From the NCBI GenBank assembly GCA_030544215.1, contig JARZZO010000001.1, positions 38,343,670 to 38,407,669 of the forward strand: 64,000 nt of DNA. Direction: 5' to 3'. Both the position numbers and the translations under genes were made by a program. Below the pieces are notes generated by a model. The model was not told where the DNA came from and did no database searches. It saw only the letters and a list, made by a program, of their open reading frames with translations. Positions 8,787 to 21,261 of the stretch are shown piece after piece (positions within the stretch are counted from its first letter, which is position 1; the number at the start of each line of letters is the position of its first letter). This DNA comes from Zantedeschia hybrid cultivar (Eukaryota > Streptophyta > Magnoliopsida > Alismatales > Araceae).

Positions 8787-10250
8787 TTGATCCCTCAGTT
8801 TTTAGAAAATCCAATTCAGATGCCAGAAGACTGTATAAATGATGAGTCAGTCAATGATGGGTACGGGGTATATGAGTTAGTACATGAAAAGGACCCCATT
8901 GTTGAAGAAGAAGATGACGAGGACGCAGCTGAGGCATATGCCAGTGGAGTGAAGAGATTTGATGAACCCTCGGCTGCCGTAGAAGAGCCCACCAAAGAAA
9001 TCAATTTAGGGACTGAAGACGAACCTAAGGTTGTCCTCGTCAGTAAAAATCTTTCTACAGAGAATGAGAAGGCAATGGTACAAGTACTTAAGGACTATAA
9101 GGACACTTTCGCCTGGAGTTATGAAGATATGCCAGGGTTAGACTCATCTTTAGTTGAACACAGATTGACGTTAAAGGATGGAGCTAGCCCTGTCAAACAG
9201 AAATTAAGGCGATTCCACCCACAAATGGCTCTAAAGATGAAGGAAGAGGTCGACAAATTACATAAAACCAAATTTATTAGAGTTGTCCTCTATCCACAAT
9301 GGGTGGCTAACATAGTCCCGGTTATGAAGAAGGACGGGAAGGTCAGAATTTGCATTGACTTCCGCGATCTGAACCGGGCGTGTCCTAAAGATGATTTTCC
9401 ATTGCCTCATATTGATGTACTCATCGATAATACTGCTGGCTATGAAACTTTATCATTTATGGACGGATTTTCTCGATACAATCAGATTAAGTTGGCAGAA
9501 GAAGATCAAGAGAAAACGTCATTCACTACGCCTTGGGGAACATACTGTTATGTTGTCATGCCATTTGGATTAAAAAATGTTGGAGCCACTTATCAGAGGG
9601 CCATGATGGCAATATTTCATGACATGATGCACATAGACCTGGAAGTGTATGTGGATGACTTATTGGTTAAATCGAGAACAAAGGCTGAGCACGCCAAAGT
9701 TTTGGCAAGTGTATTAGAGAGATCGAGAGAATATCAGTTAAAGATGAACCCCAAGAAATGTGTATTCGGGGTATCTTCAGGGAAATTGCTTGGATTCATT
9801 GTCAGTAAACGGGGAATTGAGATCGATCCTAACAAAGCGAAGGCTATTAGAGAAATGCCCCCTCCCAAAAACTTGAAGGAGTTAAGAGGATTAATCGGGA
9901 GGTTACAATTTATTCGCCGTTTTGTCTCCCAGCACTCACAAAGGTGTAAGCCGTTTTACGAGCTTACCAAGCCGGGAGTCAAATTCGATTGGGACAATAA
10001 GTGTCAGGAGGCATTCGATGGATTAAAGAACTATTTAGCAAGTCCTCCTATTTTGAGACCACCATCTCCAGGCAAACCATTGATACTTTACATTTCAGTC
10101 CTGGATGATGCAGTGGGGGCTGTCCTAGCACAAGAAGATGAAGAAGGAAAAGAAAGGGCAGCCTACTATCTCTCTAAACTTCTCAACCCCGCTGAACAGA
10201 GATATACGGCGATGGAGAAAACATGTGCAGCATTGGTCTGGGTTGTGTAG
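8787..10250 (+). pseudogene. pol: TatI reverse transcriptase and start of RNase H
   Basis: RT core from about residue 165, with CIDFRDLNRACPKDDFPLPH, VVMPFGLKNVGATYQRAM and the catalytic YVDD at residues 288-291. The connection domain and beginning of RNase H follow (PLILYISVLDDAVGAVLAQ). An acidic stretch of about 100 residues precedes the RT, as in Ogre-type elements. The frame is stopped by TAG at 10248-10250 inside the RNase H core, where related proteins carry Gln; the frame is unchanged after it, so this is a nonsense change rather than a frameshift. The catalytic residues themselves are intact. Confidence 0.9.
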
Positions 10251-10253
10251 AAA

Positions 10254-12356
10254 TTGAAGCATTATTTTCTGGCCCATGAAGTTCATCTCATCGCTAGGAT
10301 GAATCCAATCAAATTCCTTCTGGAGAAATCCGTCCTTACTGATAGGTTAGCACGATGGCAAAGCTTTCTATCTCAATTCGATATCACTTATATTCAGCAG
10401 AAAGCGATCAAGGGCTATGCCATAGCAGAACATCTCGCTCATCATCCCCTTCCTCGATTTGATCCAGTGCGATCAGAGTTTTCGGATGAGGAACTGATGT
10501 CCGTAAATCAAATCAGAGATGATATGTGGACTCTGCATTTTGACGGAGCTCTGAATTCTCATGGAAAAGGGATCGGTATCGTTCTGTTATCACCTGAAGG
10601 TGTCACCATTCCACAAGCCTTTCAGCTTGACTTTCCAGTTACAAACAATATAGCCGAATACGAGGCACTCCTTGCTGGTCTCGAGGCCGCTCATTTTCAT
10701 GTTGCCACCAAACTCAGGATCGTGGGTGATAGCCAACTGATTCTTCGCCAAGTGCTGACCAAGTATCGAACTCTTGATCCCAAGCTCAAGCCTTATCAGG
10801 AACTTACTTCTGCTTACTCAAAGCTTTTCACAAAATTGATCTTTGTCCATGTCCCTAGAAATCAAAACATCTTAGCTGACGCTCTAGCTTCATTGGCATA
10901 TTCTCTTAATTTTCCAATCAGCAAGCAATCCGAATCAATCATAGTTCATCGGCGTCTTTCACCCGCCGTGAAAGACCCTTCATTCCTTAGAACTAAGGAG
11001 AAGTTGCTGAAGAAAGTCAGAGACGGAGATATCATTGAAAAAAGAGAAATTATGTTGATGGAGCTATTAGAAGAGATGGATGATGAACATAAGCCATGGT
11101 ATTTTGAAATTGCTAAATATTGTGAAGATCAATCGTATCCTGAGGAAGCTACAACTAAGGAGAAGAGAGCTATCAGGAGAGTTGCTCAAAGATACACCCT
11201 AGTTGGAGGAGCATTGTACAAGAGAGGTTTTGATGGAGTTCTTCTGAGATGTCTAGACGAAGATGAGCTTTGGAAGGTTATGGAAGGAGCTCATAGTGGA
11301 GTTTGTGGTGGCCATGTCAATGGACAGATGTTAGCAAAGAAGATCCTTAGACAAGGATTTTACTGGCCAACCATGGAAGAAGACTGTGTAGGATATGTCC
11401 GTAGGTGTGCTAAGTGTCAACTTCACGCCGATAAAATTCATTCTCCTGCATCTTCACTCCATCCTGTTTCCTCCCCATGGCCTTTCTCCATGTGGGCTTT
11501 CGACATCATTGGACCTCTTGGTAACCCAGATTCCGGCATCAAGCAAAAATCTTTCATTCTCACGGCGACGGAATACTTCACCAAGTGGGCAGAAGCTGAA
11601 GCGTACGTGGAAATCAAAGCATCAACCGTCTGCAAGTTCATCATGAAGAACATCATCACCCGATTTGGAATTCCAAGCACCATCGTCACCGACAATGGAC
11701 CGCAGTTCGTGTCACAAGAATTGAAGGACCTCTGTAACAGGTACAAAATTCCATTGCATCATTCATCTCCTTATTATCCGCAAGGCAATGGTCAAGCAGA
11801 GGCAACAAATAAGACTTTGATAAAAATCATCAAAAAGACGTGTAAATCTAATAAATTCGCAGACTGGCCAGAAAAATTGGTTGAGGCTCTATGGGCCTAC
11901 CGAACTTCAATCCGCACGCCTACTGGGCAAACTCCTTATTCCTTAACATTTGGAATGGAGGCGGTAGTTCCATATGAGATCCTAATACCGTCATTAAGAG
12001 TACAATTGAATAAGGAATTTTCCATTGATGAACATCGTTCAGCACTCCTTGCTCAATTGGAACTTTTAGACGAGAAAAGATGGTCAGCTGCTAATCATGC
12101 AAAAGTTTATCAAAATAGACTAGTACGTTTTTATCAAAAGAAAGTCATTGAACGTAAGTTCAAAGTCGATGAAATGGTTGTTAAAAGAATTTTTGTAAAA
12201 CCTGGTGGTCCGCGTTCTAAGCTCCAACCCAACTGGGAAGGACCTTATGTTGTATCGCACGCTTTTCCTGGTAATGCTTATCGTCTTGTTAATGCAGAAG
12301 GAGAAGAGCTAAAACATCCCTGGAATGGTTTACATCTTAAGAAATACTACCCTTAG
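10254..12356 (+). pseudogene. pol: TatI RNase H end, archaeal-type RNase H and integrase
   Basis: Same frame as the RT. Residues 1-60 finish the retroviral RNase H. A second, archaeal-type RNase H follows, with Asp97 in HFDGA, Glu in EYEALLAGLEA, GDSQLI and ADALASLA; this duplicate domain is the hallmark of the Tat lineage. The integrase has an H..H..C..C zinc finger (HSGVCGGH to CAKCQ) and a catalytic triad Asp417, Asp480 and Glu516, with exactly 35 residues between the last two. The frame runs uninterrupted to a TAG at 12354-12356 and appears full length, with no chromodomain. Confidence 0.9.
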
Positions 12357-13119
12357 GTTAAAGAGTCGATTAGTATGGTACAAAGACCAGTGGAATCAGA
12401 AAATTTATAAACTCAAATTTCCTTATCAGTCTGGATAACTTAATTTCAAGACCATTATTGCACACACTGACACGTTTGATTCGTGAGTAACAAGAGATGA
12501 CAAGTCCTAAAGAATATCGGAAGCTTGACCGAAAGTGTAAAGTACAAATCATTCTTTTAAAGTAAAAATTCTGTTTTAAACTCGGCCCATGATGTCGGAA
12601 CGAGGCTTAGAATAGATTACCAAGAATACCCGCCATCTTAGTAGGAGGCCGTCATAAAAAAAAGGGGGAGATCCGTTCCAAAGCAAAGAAAAAAAAAGAA
12701 AAAAGAAAAAGAAAAAGCAAAAGGCAAAAGCCAAATGTCAAATCAAAAAGGTCATTACATTACAAACGTTACATCGAGGCCATGAAATGAAATAAAAGGG
12801 AACGCAAGGTCGATAAATACCCCGGAAAGAAAATGACCGAACCCCAACGGATATTAGGGTAGGAAAGGGACATCTTTTTAAGTCTCCGGAACCTTCTCAT
12901 GGGCTTTCTAAACTTATTCATCTTTTCTTTCTAAAGAGATGTACTCCAAACTTAAGGAATGGCTTACATTGACTAAGGGTCAAATCATCAAATGGGATCA
13001 CGAATGGAAACACAAATTCAAACACGATGGTTTTAAGTTAAGTTGTTGAAGAACAATTTGGGAATTAAGTTAATAAATGAATATGATCTTTTGATCTAAG
13101 TACCATGCTGATCTTTTAG

Positions 13120-13365
13120 TAAAAAATTCAAAAAAAAATACATATGTCAAAATTCAAAAAAAAATACATATATCAAAAAAAAAAAAAAAATACATGTTTC
13201 AAAAATCCAAAAAAAATACATATATCAAAAATTCAAAAAAGAAAATATACATATATCAAAAATTCAAAAAAAAAAAAACATATGTCAAAATTAAAAAAAA
13301 AAAGCATATATTTCAAAAAAAAACCAAACAAAAATGAATATTTCAAAACAACAAAAATATTTCAA
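13120..13365. repeat. A-rich tandem repeat with ATACATAT units
   Basis: Irregular repeats of about 25-35 bp made of a poly-A stretch followed by TACATATATCAAAAATTC or a close variant. Long A runs (up to about 15) make it prone to slippage. An open frame of Lys-rich protein across it is an artefact of the A content. Confidence 0.8.
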
Positions 13366-13482
13366 TTAGCATTTGCTTGTTGCACTTAGTATGTTTCATT
13401 CCTTTTATTTTCAGCGAGCATCTGTCTGCTTGTATGTTGCATTTTGCTTAAGTTTGATTATTCTCATTACCTTTGTTAATAA

Positions 13483-13558
13483 AGGCTATGCCCCTTGACC
13501 ATTTATTGAAGGAAAAGGTTGATTGACCATTTATTTGGTCAGGCAAGGGGCTAAGCCT
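13483..13558. repeat. Imperfect inverted repeat near TatI 3' end
   Basis: Arms at 13483-13501 and 13536-13558 pair imperfectly, sharing AGGCT, GCCCCTTG and GACCA blocks with one small bulge. The loop of 34 bp contains a direct repeat of TTGACCATTTATT. Confidence 0.6.
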
Positions 13559-14773
13559 GAACAGATGCTTAACCTGTTTGTTCAAGTCATATACAGGACA
13601 CAAGGCATGAAGAGAGTTGGAATTCGAGTAGAAGAACAATCAGAACCTGTTTCTGTGAGTAAAAGGCGTCGAGGAGAACCGCCGCGTTTCAAAGTTGAAT
13701 GGCGTCTGCACGACACGACGCGTTTTAACTTTTATGTGATTTATTCGAAATTCTGTGGGTTTTGATGTTTAAATTGAATATTTGTTTGGAATTATTAATG
13801 ATTTTGATTGCAGAAAATTTAAGAAAGCCTGAGTAAAGCTGGAAAATATCAAGAAGATCCCACTGTGGGAATTCAAGAAGCCTTGACCGTAGCTAAAAAG
13901 ACGGTTATTTCTACCCTTGTATTATTTTATGTAATTCATTCGCATTACTATATGATAAGTATTTATTAGAGTATATCAAGGACCTTGTGGTTTTGATGAA
14001 ACTGGAATTTGAGTTCCCCTTCAACAAAAACAGTGATAATTCCAGAGGATTCTTAATCACATGGATAGGCCGTTGGATTGTTGATTAGTGAGGACGATGG
14101 TTCCACTTTTGTGAAACAGTGCGTGGATAAACGAGCTTCGGCTTAGTACTGGATTACAAGAGTTTGTATCTTGACTCATTAATGACAGTTTAACAATATT
14201 ATCCTTGATTAATTTATATTTTATTTGACTTTATATTTTTCTTTTAGCCCAGCATGCATCATGTAGGACTTTGAAATCATTGGGATAAGGATTAATTATT
14301 GATTAAGTTTCAGACCATTAATCAAATAATCTCAAAAAATGATATGAAATATTCCATTCTGAATTGAGTATCTTGATTATCTTTGAGGTTCGCTTGAAGA
14401 TATCCTTGGAATTCTATCCTTGATTGGATTCTTTATCTAATATTTCTTGTTTTCTTTTTAAGATCCATCATGGCTGTAGCACGTCCACATTAGCTGGCAA
14501 ACGCTCCCCATGATGAAACCTACAGTGTCTACGACCTGGGGTACTTCCCACTCCGAGGAGGTTGATCGACTTTATTTTATTTCCTTGTCTACCTCATCCA
14601 GACAGGATTAATTCCATTGATTTCATTGAACTATCTTCATTGATAATTTTGAGAAAAATTCCAATCATGTGATGTTAAGAGCGTGTCTCATCACACATTG
14701 GCATCACCTTTTCAGTACATTACATTCCATTTCATTTCACTCCCTTGAAAAGACGATGCCAAGGTGAGGCAGC

Positions 14774-16102
14774 TGTAGACACGCTAATTTTGACGTCATT
14801 TTGAGTAAATTTCATATTATATAATAATGCCTCAGAATGGTCTGATATTTAATCATTGATTAATTTTTATTGATCTTTTTGAGTGTCAGGTTTAACAGAC
14901 ATGTTTAAGTTAATCAATTAAATTGATTTTAGCTCAAATTTCAGTTAAAATATTCAGAATTCTAAAAGGCGTCGACCCATGTGGACGCCATTTAAAGTTT
15001 ATTCCTGTTTTAACGTTTAAATTTGAATTTTAATCAATTGATTAATTAGCTAAAAGGCGTCTTTAAGGGTCGACGCGTTTTAGGTTTCCTAGGCTATTTT
15101 AACTTCTCTTCCGGATGTTTATCCTTATCTTAATAGTGTAAAAGACGTCTATATACGTGGATGCGTTTTAGCTAATAAAGATAAAGATAAGTTTTCCCGG
15201 ATATTTATCCTTATCTTAAATTAATCTGAAAGGCGTCAGCCAAGGTGGACGCGTTTTAGATAATTACAGATAAAGATGAATTAATCAGTATTTATCTGTT
15301 GGTTAAGATAGATAAATCCTAGATTTTTCTATGTTAATCACGAACGCAAAAAAAGCCTATAAATACCTTGCATCTTGAAGAGGTTAAAAAAAAGTCATAG
15401 TTGAAAGCCATTAAGAGAGCGTTATTATAGCGAGTTGAAGATCGGAGCAACAACGTCGGAATGCCGGAGCGCTGCCATTTCCAGAAGTCGGCGTCCCTTT
15501 CAAGATCTTCATCCTTTCAAGGCTTCAACAATTGGGCATAAGTGTTTCAATTCTGCATTTTCATTCTACATCTTCATTAATCTTTCATTTTTCATAATCA
15601 CTTCATACAACACACACCACAGCATAATCTTTCAAAACCTATTTGATTTAAGGGGTTTTCAAAGCCATTTAAACAAGTAAGTTTGTTGTTCAATTATATG
15701 TTTATAATTATAATCAGTTTAGATATTGCTTCTACTTAAATTCTCATCATCAGTATTTCTTCATTTCCTGTCTCTGTCTCTGCTGCACTCAACTACAACA
15801 AGAGATCAAAAGGGGAAGTCAAGCACAAAGCCAGAAGGACTTCTGGACGATCCTCAACCTCAAATTCAACAGCAAGAACAAAAGAACAAGAAAGGGCTCT
15901 CTTTCTTCAGCCGGCTGAAGGAGGGGAATCAAGGACTCAATCTTCCGCGTTCAAACAGGTAGGCGATCATATCTCTTTTGAAACTTTTAAGTCAAAAGTT
16001 TCTGGCGATCACTGCACTTTAGTTGCTATTTTTAATAGGTTAGTTTACACTAAACAACATAGATTTCTCATGTTAATCACATGAGCATTTTAAGCACCTA
16101 TA
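14774..16102 (+). mobile_element. TatI 3' LTR
   Basis: It starts TGTAGACACGC after a purine-rich tract. The first 689 bp match the 5' LTR, including four palindromic modules (from about 14965) and TATA box (15357-15367). The remaining 640 bp have no partner at the 5' end. It ends CTATA, probably a C-to-T change from the CTACA expected to mirror TGTAG. GGGTC at 16103-16107 is the target duplication. Small open frames at 15435-15962 appear non-coding. Confidence 0.75.
15357..15367 (+). promoter_or_regulatory. TATA box of TatI 3' LTR
   Basis: CTATAAATACC, identical to the 5' copy at 3613-3623. Transcription from here would read out into TatN sequence. Confidence 0.6.
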
Positions 16103-17694
16103 GGGTCAAGGGGCCGTGTTCAACTAACCAGACAAAAGGAAGAGTATTGAAACTAATGCGACAAGTAAATATGCAAATGCTGGTGGATATTAACAAATGA
16201 GGTATGTGATGAAAACATGTTTTTGATTCCGCCTGCCTGGTGACTGCCTAAACTTAGGCTGGTTGAATGATGAAAGGGAAATGCACACTCAACTTCCCAG
16301 GTATCCTAAGCACACATCTAGATTGATTTGGGCCTCTAGACTCCTCAAACTAACCTTGACCGGTTAAGACTCATACTGATGACAATACCGTCATGCCATG
16401 CTTTGGCTCCCAGCTGCTTCCGACCATCAAGTTTGCCCAAAAAGTTTTCGAGGTAAATGATTTGCCCGACCCGGGTCTCTTTCCTCACAATCTAGAAGGT
16501 ATATGATGGAACACCTTGGAACCCTAACGGTCAACCGCGCGACGTTGACCCGGAATCAGACGTCGTCGCACCAATTGGTGACGCGCATGCATTGACCTAA
16601 GCGCGAAGTCTTCGAGAGTACACATTGAGATTATGGTTAAGAAATTAGTTCACCAGAAACATTGACATTACTCTTCACTAATTTTGGACTCCTGTGATCA
16701 TGTGAGCATGTGACGATTTTTGAAAACGAACCATTTAAAAATGATGTTCAGTCTTTAGATAGTTATCTCGTGCTGAACCTTGGGGGAGAAAAAGTGAATA
16801 AATTGTGGAGACAAACCTCACAGGAGGATCAACAAAACCGTTAAAAGGGCAAGCTGTGACAAAACGGACCCTTTTGACCTGCTAGATGCCCCTACTTTGA
16901 CTTTTCCGGTCTTTGGTAGATTTCATGGCCAGGCATGGTCACGACCAGAGTTTTTTGTATGATTGTTTGAACTCCTTTTCTTTTTTTGTATTTCTCTGTG
17001 ATGCTTTTGACATTTTTTCGGGGTTATTTGAAATTTCGCCTGCAGGGACACTGCCCTCTTCACCTACTTTGGTCCTTTACATTTCATTTTTGGGCCCTTT
17101 TTTGAGGGGTTACATCTATCGGGTTGTTGAGGAACCGCAATTTGCTGAGCTCGACCGTTTAAGGGCGTCAACTGTCCTGATCGGTCGAGAGACGAAGAGC
17201 AAAGGTTGCATTTTGACAGTATGCTAAAAACTTGGAACTCATTTTAAGAAGGTTCCCTTTTGAAAAAACGTGTAAGTGTGTGCATCTCAGGATGATCATA
17301 GGGACCCGTATGAAAGTAAAGTAGACACGTCCAAGGTTCTGGTGGACCAAACTCTTAGCCAAACCTTAATGTTAACCCAACCTATCATGCAACTAGACCT
17401 AGACAGGGGATTATGTGGCAGTCACCAGACAACTAGATTTTGTGTCTTTTCTAATTTTTTTTGTCACTTTCATTAAAGTATGTACATATTTATAAATATT
17501 TTTGGTGCTTTTTGGATAGTTGATTTTTTTGAGATTTTGAAATTTTTGCATTTTTTTGCATTTAGAGGGTAGAATTTTTAGATAGACTCCTATCCAAAGG
17601 AAAGCTTTTCAACAATTTTCAAATATTTACACTTATTTGCTAACTAGAAATGAAAGAACTTACTTACCTCTACAACTTGTAGATAAAGAGGAAG
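16103..17694 (-). mobile_element. TatN internal region downstream of protease
   Basis: This is TatN sequence between the TatI target duplication (16103-16107) and the end of the gag-protease frame. On the minus strand a pol region would be expected here, but no RT, RNase H or integrase motif is visible in either strand. The short open frames at 16913-17227 and 17276-17476 have no recognisable domain. Together with 2013-3029 the space is only about 2.6 kb, too short for a full Tat pol. Confidence 0.6.
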
Positions 17695-18204
17695 CTATCC
17701 AATTCCTAAGCGATTATGCACAAGACTCTGAGGGTGAGTCAGACATGTTGCAAAGGTGGGTCCTTGAGACAGAGACCCGATGATGGCGGAATTGCCCCAG
17801 GAGTGAGCTACGACTGGTGATAAAAGCCTGAGAAGGGCAGGTGTGTGGAATAGGAAGGGAATGAGAGTGGTGGGTACCTGTTCATCCCTTACTAAGGAGG
17901 CTCCTTCTCGTTGAGTGATTGATTCATAGAACAGCAGCTGTGTAGATAAATCTTCTGCATCTTCTCTTTGAGCTTCATTGCTTGTTTCCTTCAACTCATC
18001 CTCAGCATAGTGTATCTTGAGTACCTCTTGACTTTCCTTCACAAACTGATCCAAGAGACTCCATTTTCTTGATCCTTCAGTTGGTTTGGTTGGTATGTAA
18101 CCCAATTTGAATCCTCCAATGGACGGATTTTCAAAGATAGGTTCTTGAATTCCTTGCTCTTCTTTGCCTAACCCGGATCCCGAACTATACCCCATTTTGC
18201 TCAT
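17695..18204 (-). pseudogene. TatN G-patch segment
   Basis: It begins MSKMGYSSGSGLGKEEQG, a G-patch-like motif with the GxGLG core, then a region with no recognised domain. It continues the gag-protease frame, separated from it only by a TAG at 18226-18228. The same order, protease then G-patch, is found in TatI. G-patch motifs bind nucleic acid or RNA helicases in other proteins; here the role is unknown. The frame ends at 17695, the last recognisable TatN coding sequence. Confidence 0.72.
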
Positions 18205-18225
18205 AAGCTGCCAACCTATGCTAGG

Positions 18226-18498
18226 CTAGGACTTGAGCTGAGAGTCAACCGATGAAAGGATGGGCTCTGCCCCTTTTCCAGAAGTGATCATGGATGGAAT
18301 TTGTTCAGTCGAGACTAAATCCAAAGGCTCAAGATAGGGGGTACCCTTCATTTTGACAATCTTCCCAGTGTATGGGAATTTATAGCACTGATGATTAGTA
18401 GAGGGCACTCCCAGGGTCTGGTCCATCCAAGGCCTTCCCAAAATGGCGTTGTATAGGGGCTTGACATCAAGGATGTGGAATTTAAAGATCATGGCCAC
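18226..18498 (-). pseudogene. pro: TatN protease, C-terminal half
   Basis: It contains ILDVKPLYNAILGRPWM, the conserved second half of the retrotransposon aspartic protease, then STNHQCYKFPYTG, with a clear equivalent in TatI (STNHQCLKFPYKG). Same frame as the N-terminal half; only a TAA at 18508-18510 separates them. Confidence 0.8.
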
Positions 18499-18507
18499 TG
18501 GGCCAAT

Positions 18508-19236
18508 TTACAATTTCCCATTTGAGACCATCATGGAGGTAGACTCAATCTTCTCTGGATCAATCCCTACTTTCTTGGGGGTCTTGAGTGGACAGACATT
18601 GATTGATGCCCCGGTATCCGACAGGATGGAGTCCAACGAGTGACCCTTGAGTGTTGCAGTTAAGCATGAGGGAAGGGATTGGCATTCAGGGGGAGCCAGA
18701 TCCTTATCTGTGGGGGATATCGTAGGTGTCTGGGTGACTGAGAGAATGACATTTGTGAGACCCCTGATAGGAAGATCTTCATTGACTGAAATTCGCTGGA
18801 GGAATTTGAACAATGTCTCCCTATGTGTAGGAGATCTCCTAATCAATCCTAGGGCTGAAATCTTGGCGGGAGTCCTCCCTAGATGTTGTAGGATGTCATA
18901 CTTGGATTGAATAATTGTTTTAGACAGATCTGAATCCTCTTGAGAGTCCAAGGGTTGACTTGTTAGGGGAATTATGCGATTTCTCAGTGTAACACCAATC
19001 GGACTGGGGTCCACTGCCTGATCTGACTTTAGTGGTTGAACTGGTGGTGAATTCATTAGGCAGAATTGGGTTACTGGACTTGGCTTTGGTGTTGGACACA
19101 AGATGGATAGAGGAGGTTCTCTGATTGAAATTGAGGGAACTTGGACCAGAGTGACTAGGTTGATGGCTGTTGGTTGTTCCCTAGGTCGTATCAAGACCAA
19201 AGGTTTGTCTTGGATAATAGTGGAGACTCCTTGCAA
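18508..19236 (-). pseudogene. pro: TatN gag-protease linker and protease active site
   Basis: Residues about 115-170 hold the pre-protease block seen in TatI. The active site DTGAS lies about 40 residues before the end. The frame is closed by TAA at 18508-18510. The first 110 residues are a Pro/Ser/Thr-rich linker. The frame is the same as gag upstream, from which it is separated by a single TAG at 19306-19308. Confidence 0.82.
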
Positions 19237-19305
19237 TGGCTTTCTAGGTTTGGTCGTCCTAGTAGGGAACTTACGCTATATCCCAACCTCTTCATACTCC
19301 CAGTA

Positions 19306-20685
19306 CTATCCTCTGTGATCGACATTTGGTTCCAAATTTTTGTCAAAGGTGTTTATCCTTTCTAGAGAGCTAGATGGATCTTGAGCTACCTGATGAGAGG
19401 GCAGAGGGCCCTTGACTTTCAAGGTTTCAGTAGCCTCTTTCATGTGCCCCCAATCGATCTTGGCACTAGAGAAAGGGGGAACTGCTGAATATGGTTTCTG
19501 ATTAGATTGGTTGTTTGATCTGGACATAGGACTGGGTGATCTAAAGGGTTGCCCCAAGGCACTCATCTGTTCCTTGATTGTCACTCCCTCTATTGGTGTA
19601 GTCCTCTTACTTTTGTTCTGATTTTCAAAGAAGGGTGGCAAAGTGGAACTCCAGATCTGAGATTGAACTATCCGAACTCGATTATAAAGTTGTGCGAATG
19701 TATGAAATTCGCTCAGCATGAGAATAAACCGAAGCTGCGGGGTAGCGTTATTGACTAGCATGGTGATAGCTTGAGATTCGGGGATTGCCACTTCCGCCCT
19801 AGAGGCCATTTCCCTCCACCTGTTGGCAAAATACGTGAACTCCTCTTCAGGCTTCATCTTCTCCATCACAAGATCAAACAAGGTGGGAGGCATGGTTGTC
19901 ATATGACTAAACTGAGTGATGAATTTTTCAGAGACCATATCAAAATTGATTAGGTCTATGGCGGGCAAGGAAGAAAACCATCTTAAGGCCTCACCTTCTA
20001 AGGATTTTTGGAACAGATGGACAAGGAGGACTCTGTCGTAGAGCCATTGATGGGAATCCATGAGAAACCCGGACAAATGATGATGAGGGTCAGTAGTACC
20101 ATCGTACTTCATGTACTTAGGTACTTTAAACCCTGGTGGAAAATAGGCTGGGGGGAGCTTATAGTAGCTCGAGAGAGAATGAGGCTGCCTAAGGTTGAGA
20201 TTTTCGGCCATGAGTTGCCGCACACAAGTCTCAACCTCATTCTTATAAATGAACTCCTCCTGCTTGGGAGGTGTGACCTGGTTGATGGGATTGAATGGGA
20301 TCGTGTGAGTGGGCATAGCTTGACTTGGCTCGGGTCTGCTAGAAGATCCTTGGAATTTGGTTTTCCGAGGAGTGGCATCCTGAATTTTGCCACGGGAAAC
20401 CAACTGGATGAGTTGATCCGGAGTATAGCGTGATAGCACAGCAATGAGTTCCGGATCCTCTCCAGGGTTTTGGAATGTCCTACTGGAAATTACTGGCTCA
20501 TCTTCTCCCTGTGAGGTAAAAGATTCATCAGAATCCTTCCTCTGAAGGCCTTCTCTAGATGCTTGGAGCATTCCTATGAAGGTCTGTTGTGGATCCTCTT
20601 CAATTTCAAACAAAGGGTTGTGTATAACATTGTTACCAAACTGGTCCATGTCATCATACACAGCATTAACATACATTCGGTTCAT
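19306..20685 (-). pseudogene. gag: TatN gag
   Basis: A 459-residue Gag with the retrotransposon gag domain at about residues 190-345 (LVHLFQKSLEGEALRWF, MEKMKPEEEFTYFANRW). It starts MNRMYVNAVYDD, and no upstream in-frame extension is obvious. Together with the three downstream segments it forms one reading frame of almost 1000 codons with only three nonsense codons and no frameshift, so loss of pol probably preceded the decay of gag. A plus-strand open frame at 20008-20433 is a shadow of this gene. Confidence 0.87.
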
Positions 20686-21229
20686 TATAAAACACAGACC
20701 CTAAATGATTTTATATTTCACTTGAAATGTTAACAATGTTTTATGAGAGTTGGTTTCTAACAAATCAAGTTCAACCCTTAACGACCCTTCACTTTTCAAA
20801 ACTTGTTCCACCAAGGTTTAATTAGGCGTCTTTAGATTTTGAAACAATTTTCTCAGTGACACCTATAGGTGGATGATTGTGAATGGAACGGCTCAATTAA
20901 TTCCTCACACAAACCCGGGATCCTATTTAGGTGGTTTCAGGTACAACCTGCTCGGCGGCCAAGTGGGAATCCCTAGCTCGCGGAGACTGACGGAGGTTCC
21001 CAATAGAATAAGACTAGTCACACCCGAGTGGGAATCCTCAGGTGGAGAGTCAGACCCTGCGGGAGAGGTGACTAGAGATGTGATGCCGGCTCTTCCTTAA
21101 AACCCCCGCGGAGAATACCCTGAAATTAACCCACAGTCCAGCAGACCGAAAAGAAAAGAAAAGACAAGAGAACAGTAAACAAAAAAAAGCAAACTAGAAT
21201 GCGCAACAATTTAATCAGAAATATAAATA
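20686..21229 (-). other. TatN leader / inner LTR boundary region
   Basis: Non-coding stretch between gag and the first minisatellite. The inner end of the 5' LTR and the primer binding site should be here or somewhat to the right. I cannot place them, because the second LTR copy needed for comparison is outside the window and no tRNA complement is obvious. Confidence 0.45.
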
Positions 21230-21261
21230 AGGACACTAAAAAAAATCAGGCAACCAGAAAG

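Larger units (their letters stand above)
12357..14773 (+). other. TatI 3' non-coding internal region
   Basis: A long 2.4-kb non-coding stretch between integrase and 3' LTR, typical of Tat/Ogre elements. It contains an A-rich array (13120-13365), an imperfect long hairpin (13483-13558), two GGCGTC...GACGC modules (about 13661-13690 and 13700-13730), and otherwise no recognisable coding capacity. The purine-rich AAGGTGAGGCAGC (14761-14773) is the probable polypurine tract. Confidence 0.7.
3030..16102 (+). mobile_element. TatI: Tat/Ogre-like Ty3/gypsy retrotransposon inserted in TatN
   Basis: A 13-kb plus-strand element. Its LTRs start TGTAGACA at 3030 and 14774. The flanks share the 5-bp duplication GGGTC (3025-3029 and 16103-16107). 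The domain order is gag, protease, G-patch, RT, RNase H, archaeal-type RNase H, integrase, which is diagnostic of the plant Tat/Ogre lineage. Catalytic residues of RT, both RNases H and integrase are all visible. The copy is nevertheless defective: several in-frame TAG stops, two frame changes, and a 5' LTR that matches the 3' LTR only over its first 689 bp. Confidence 0.88.

Noticed and set aside
13144..13389. Lys-rich open frame of 81 codons
   Set aside because: Translation of the A-rich tandem repeat.
15435..15962. Two small open frames in the TatI 3' LTR as possible captured genes
   Set aside because: No domain, no support from the 5' LTR, and AT-rich sequence typical of LTR U5.
16913..17476. 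Open frames of 104 and 66 codons in TatN
   Set aside because: No recognisable domain and antisense to the element; no partner in other elements.
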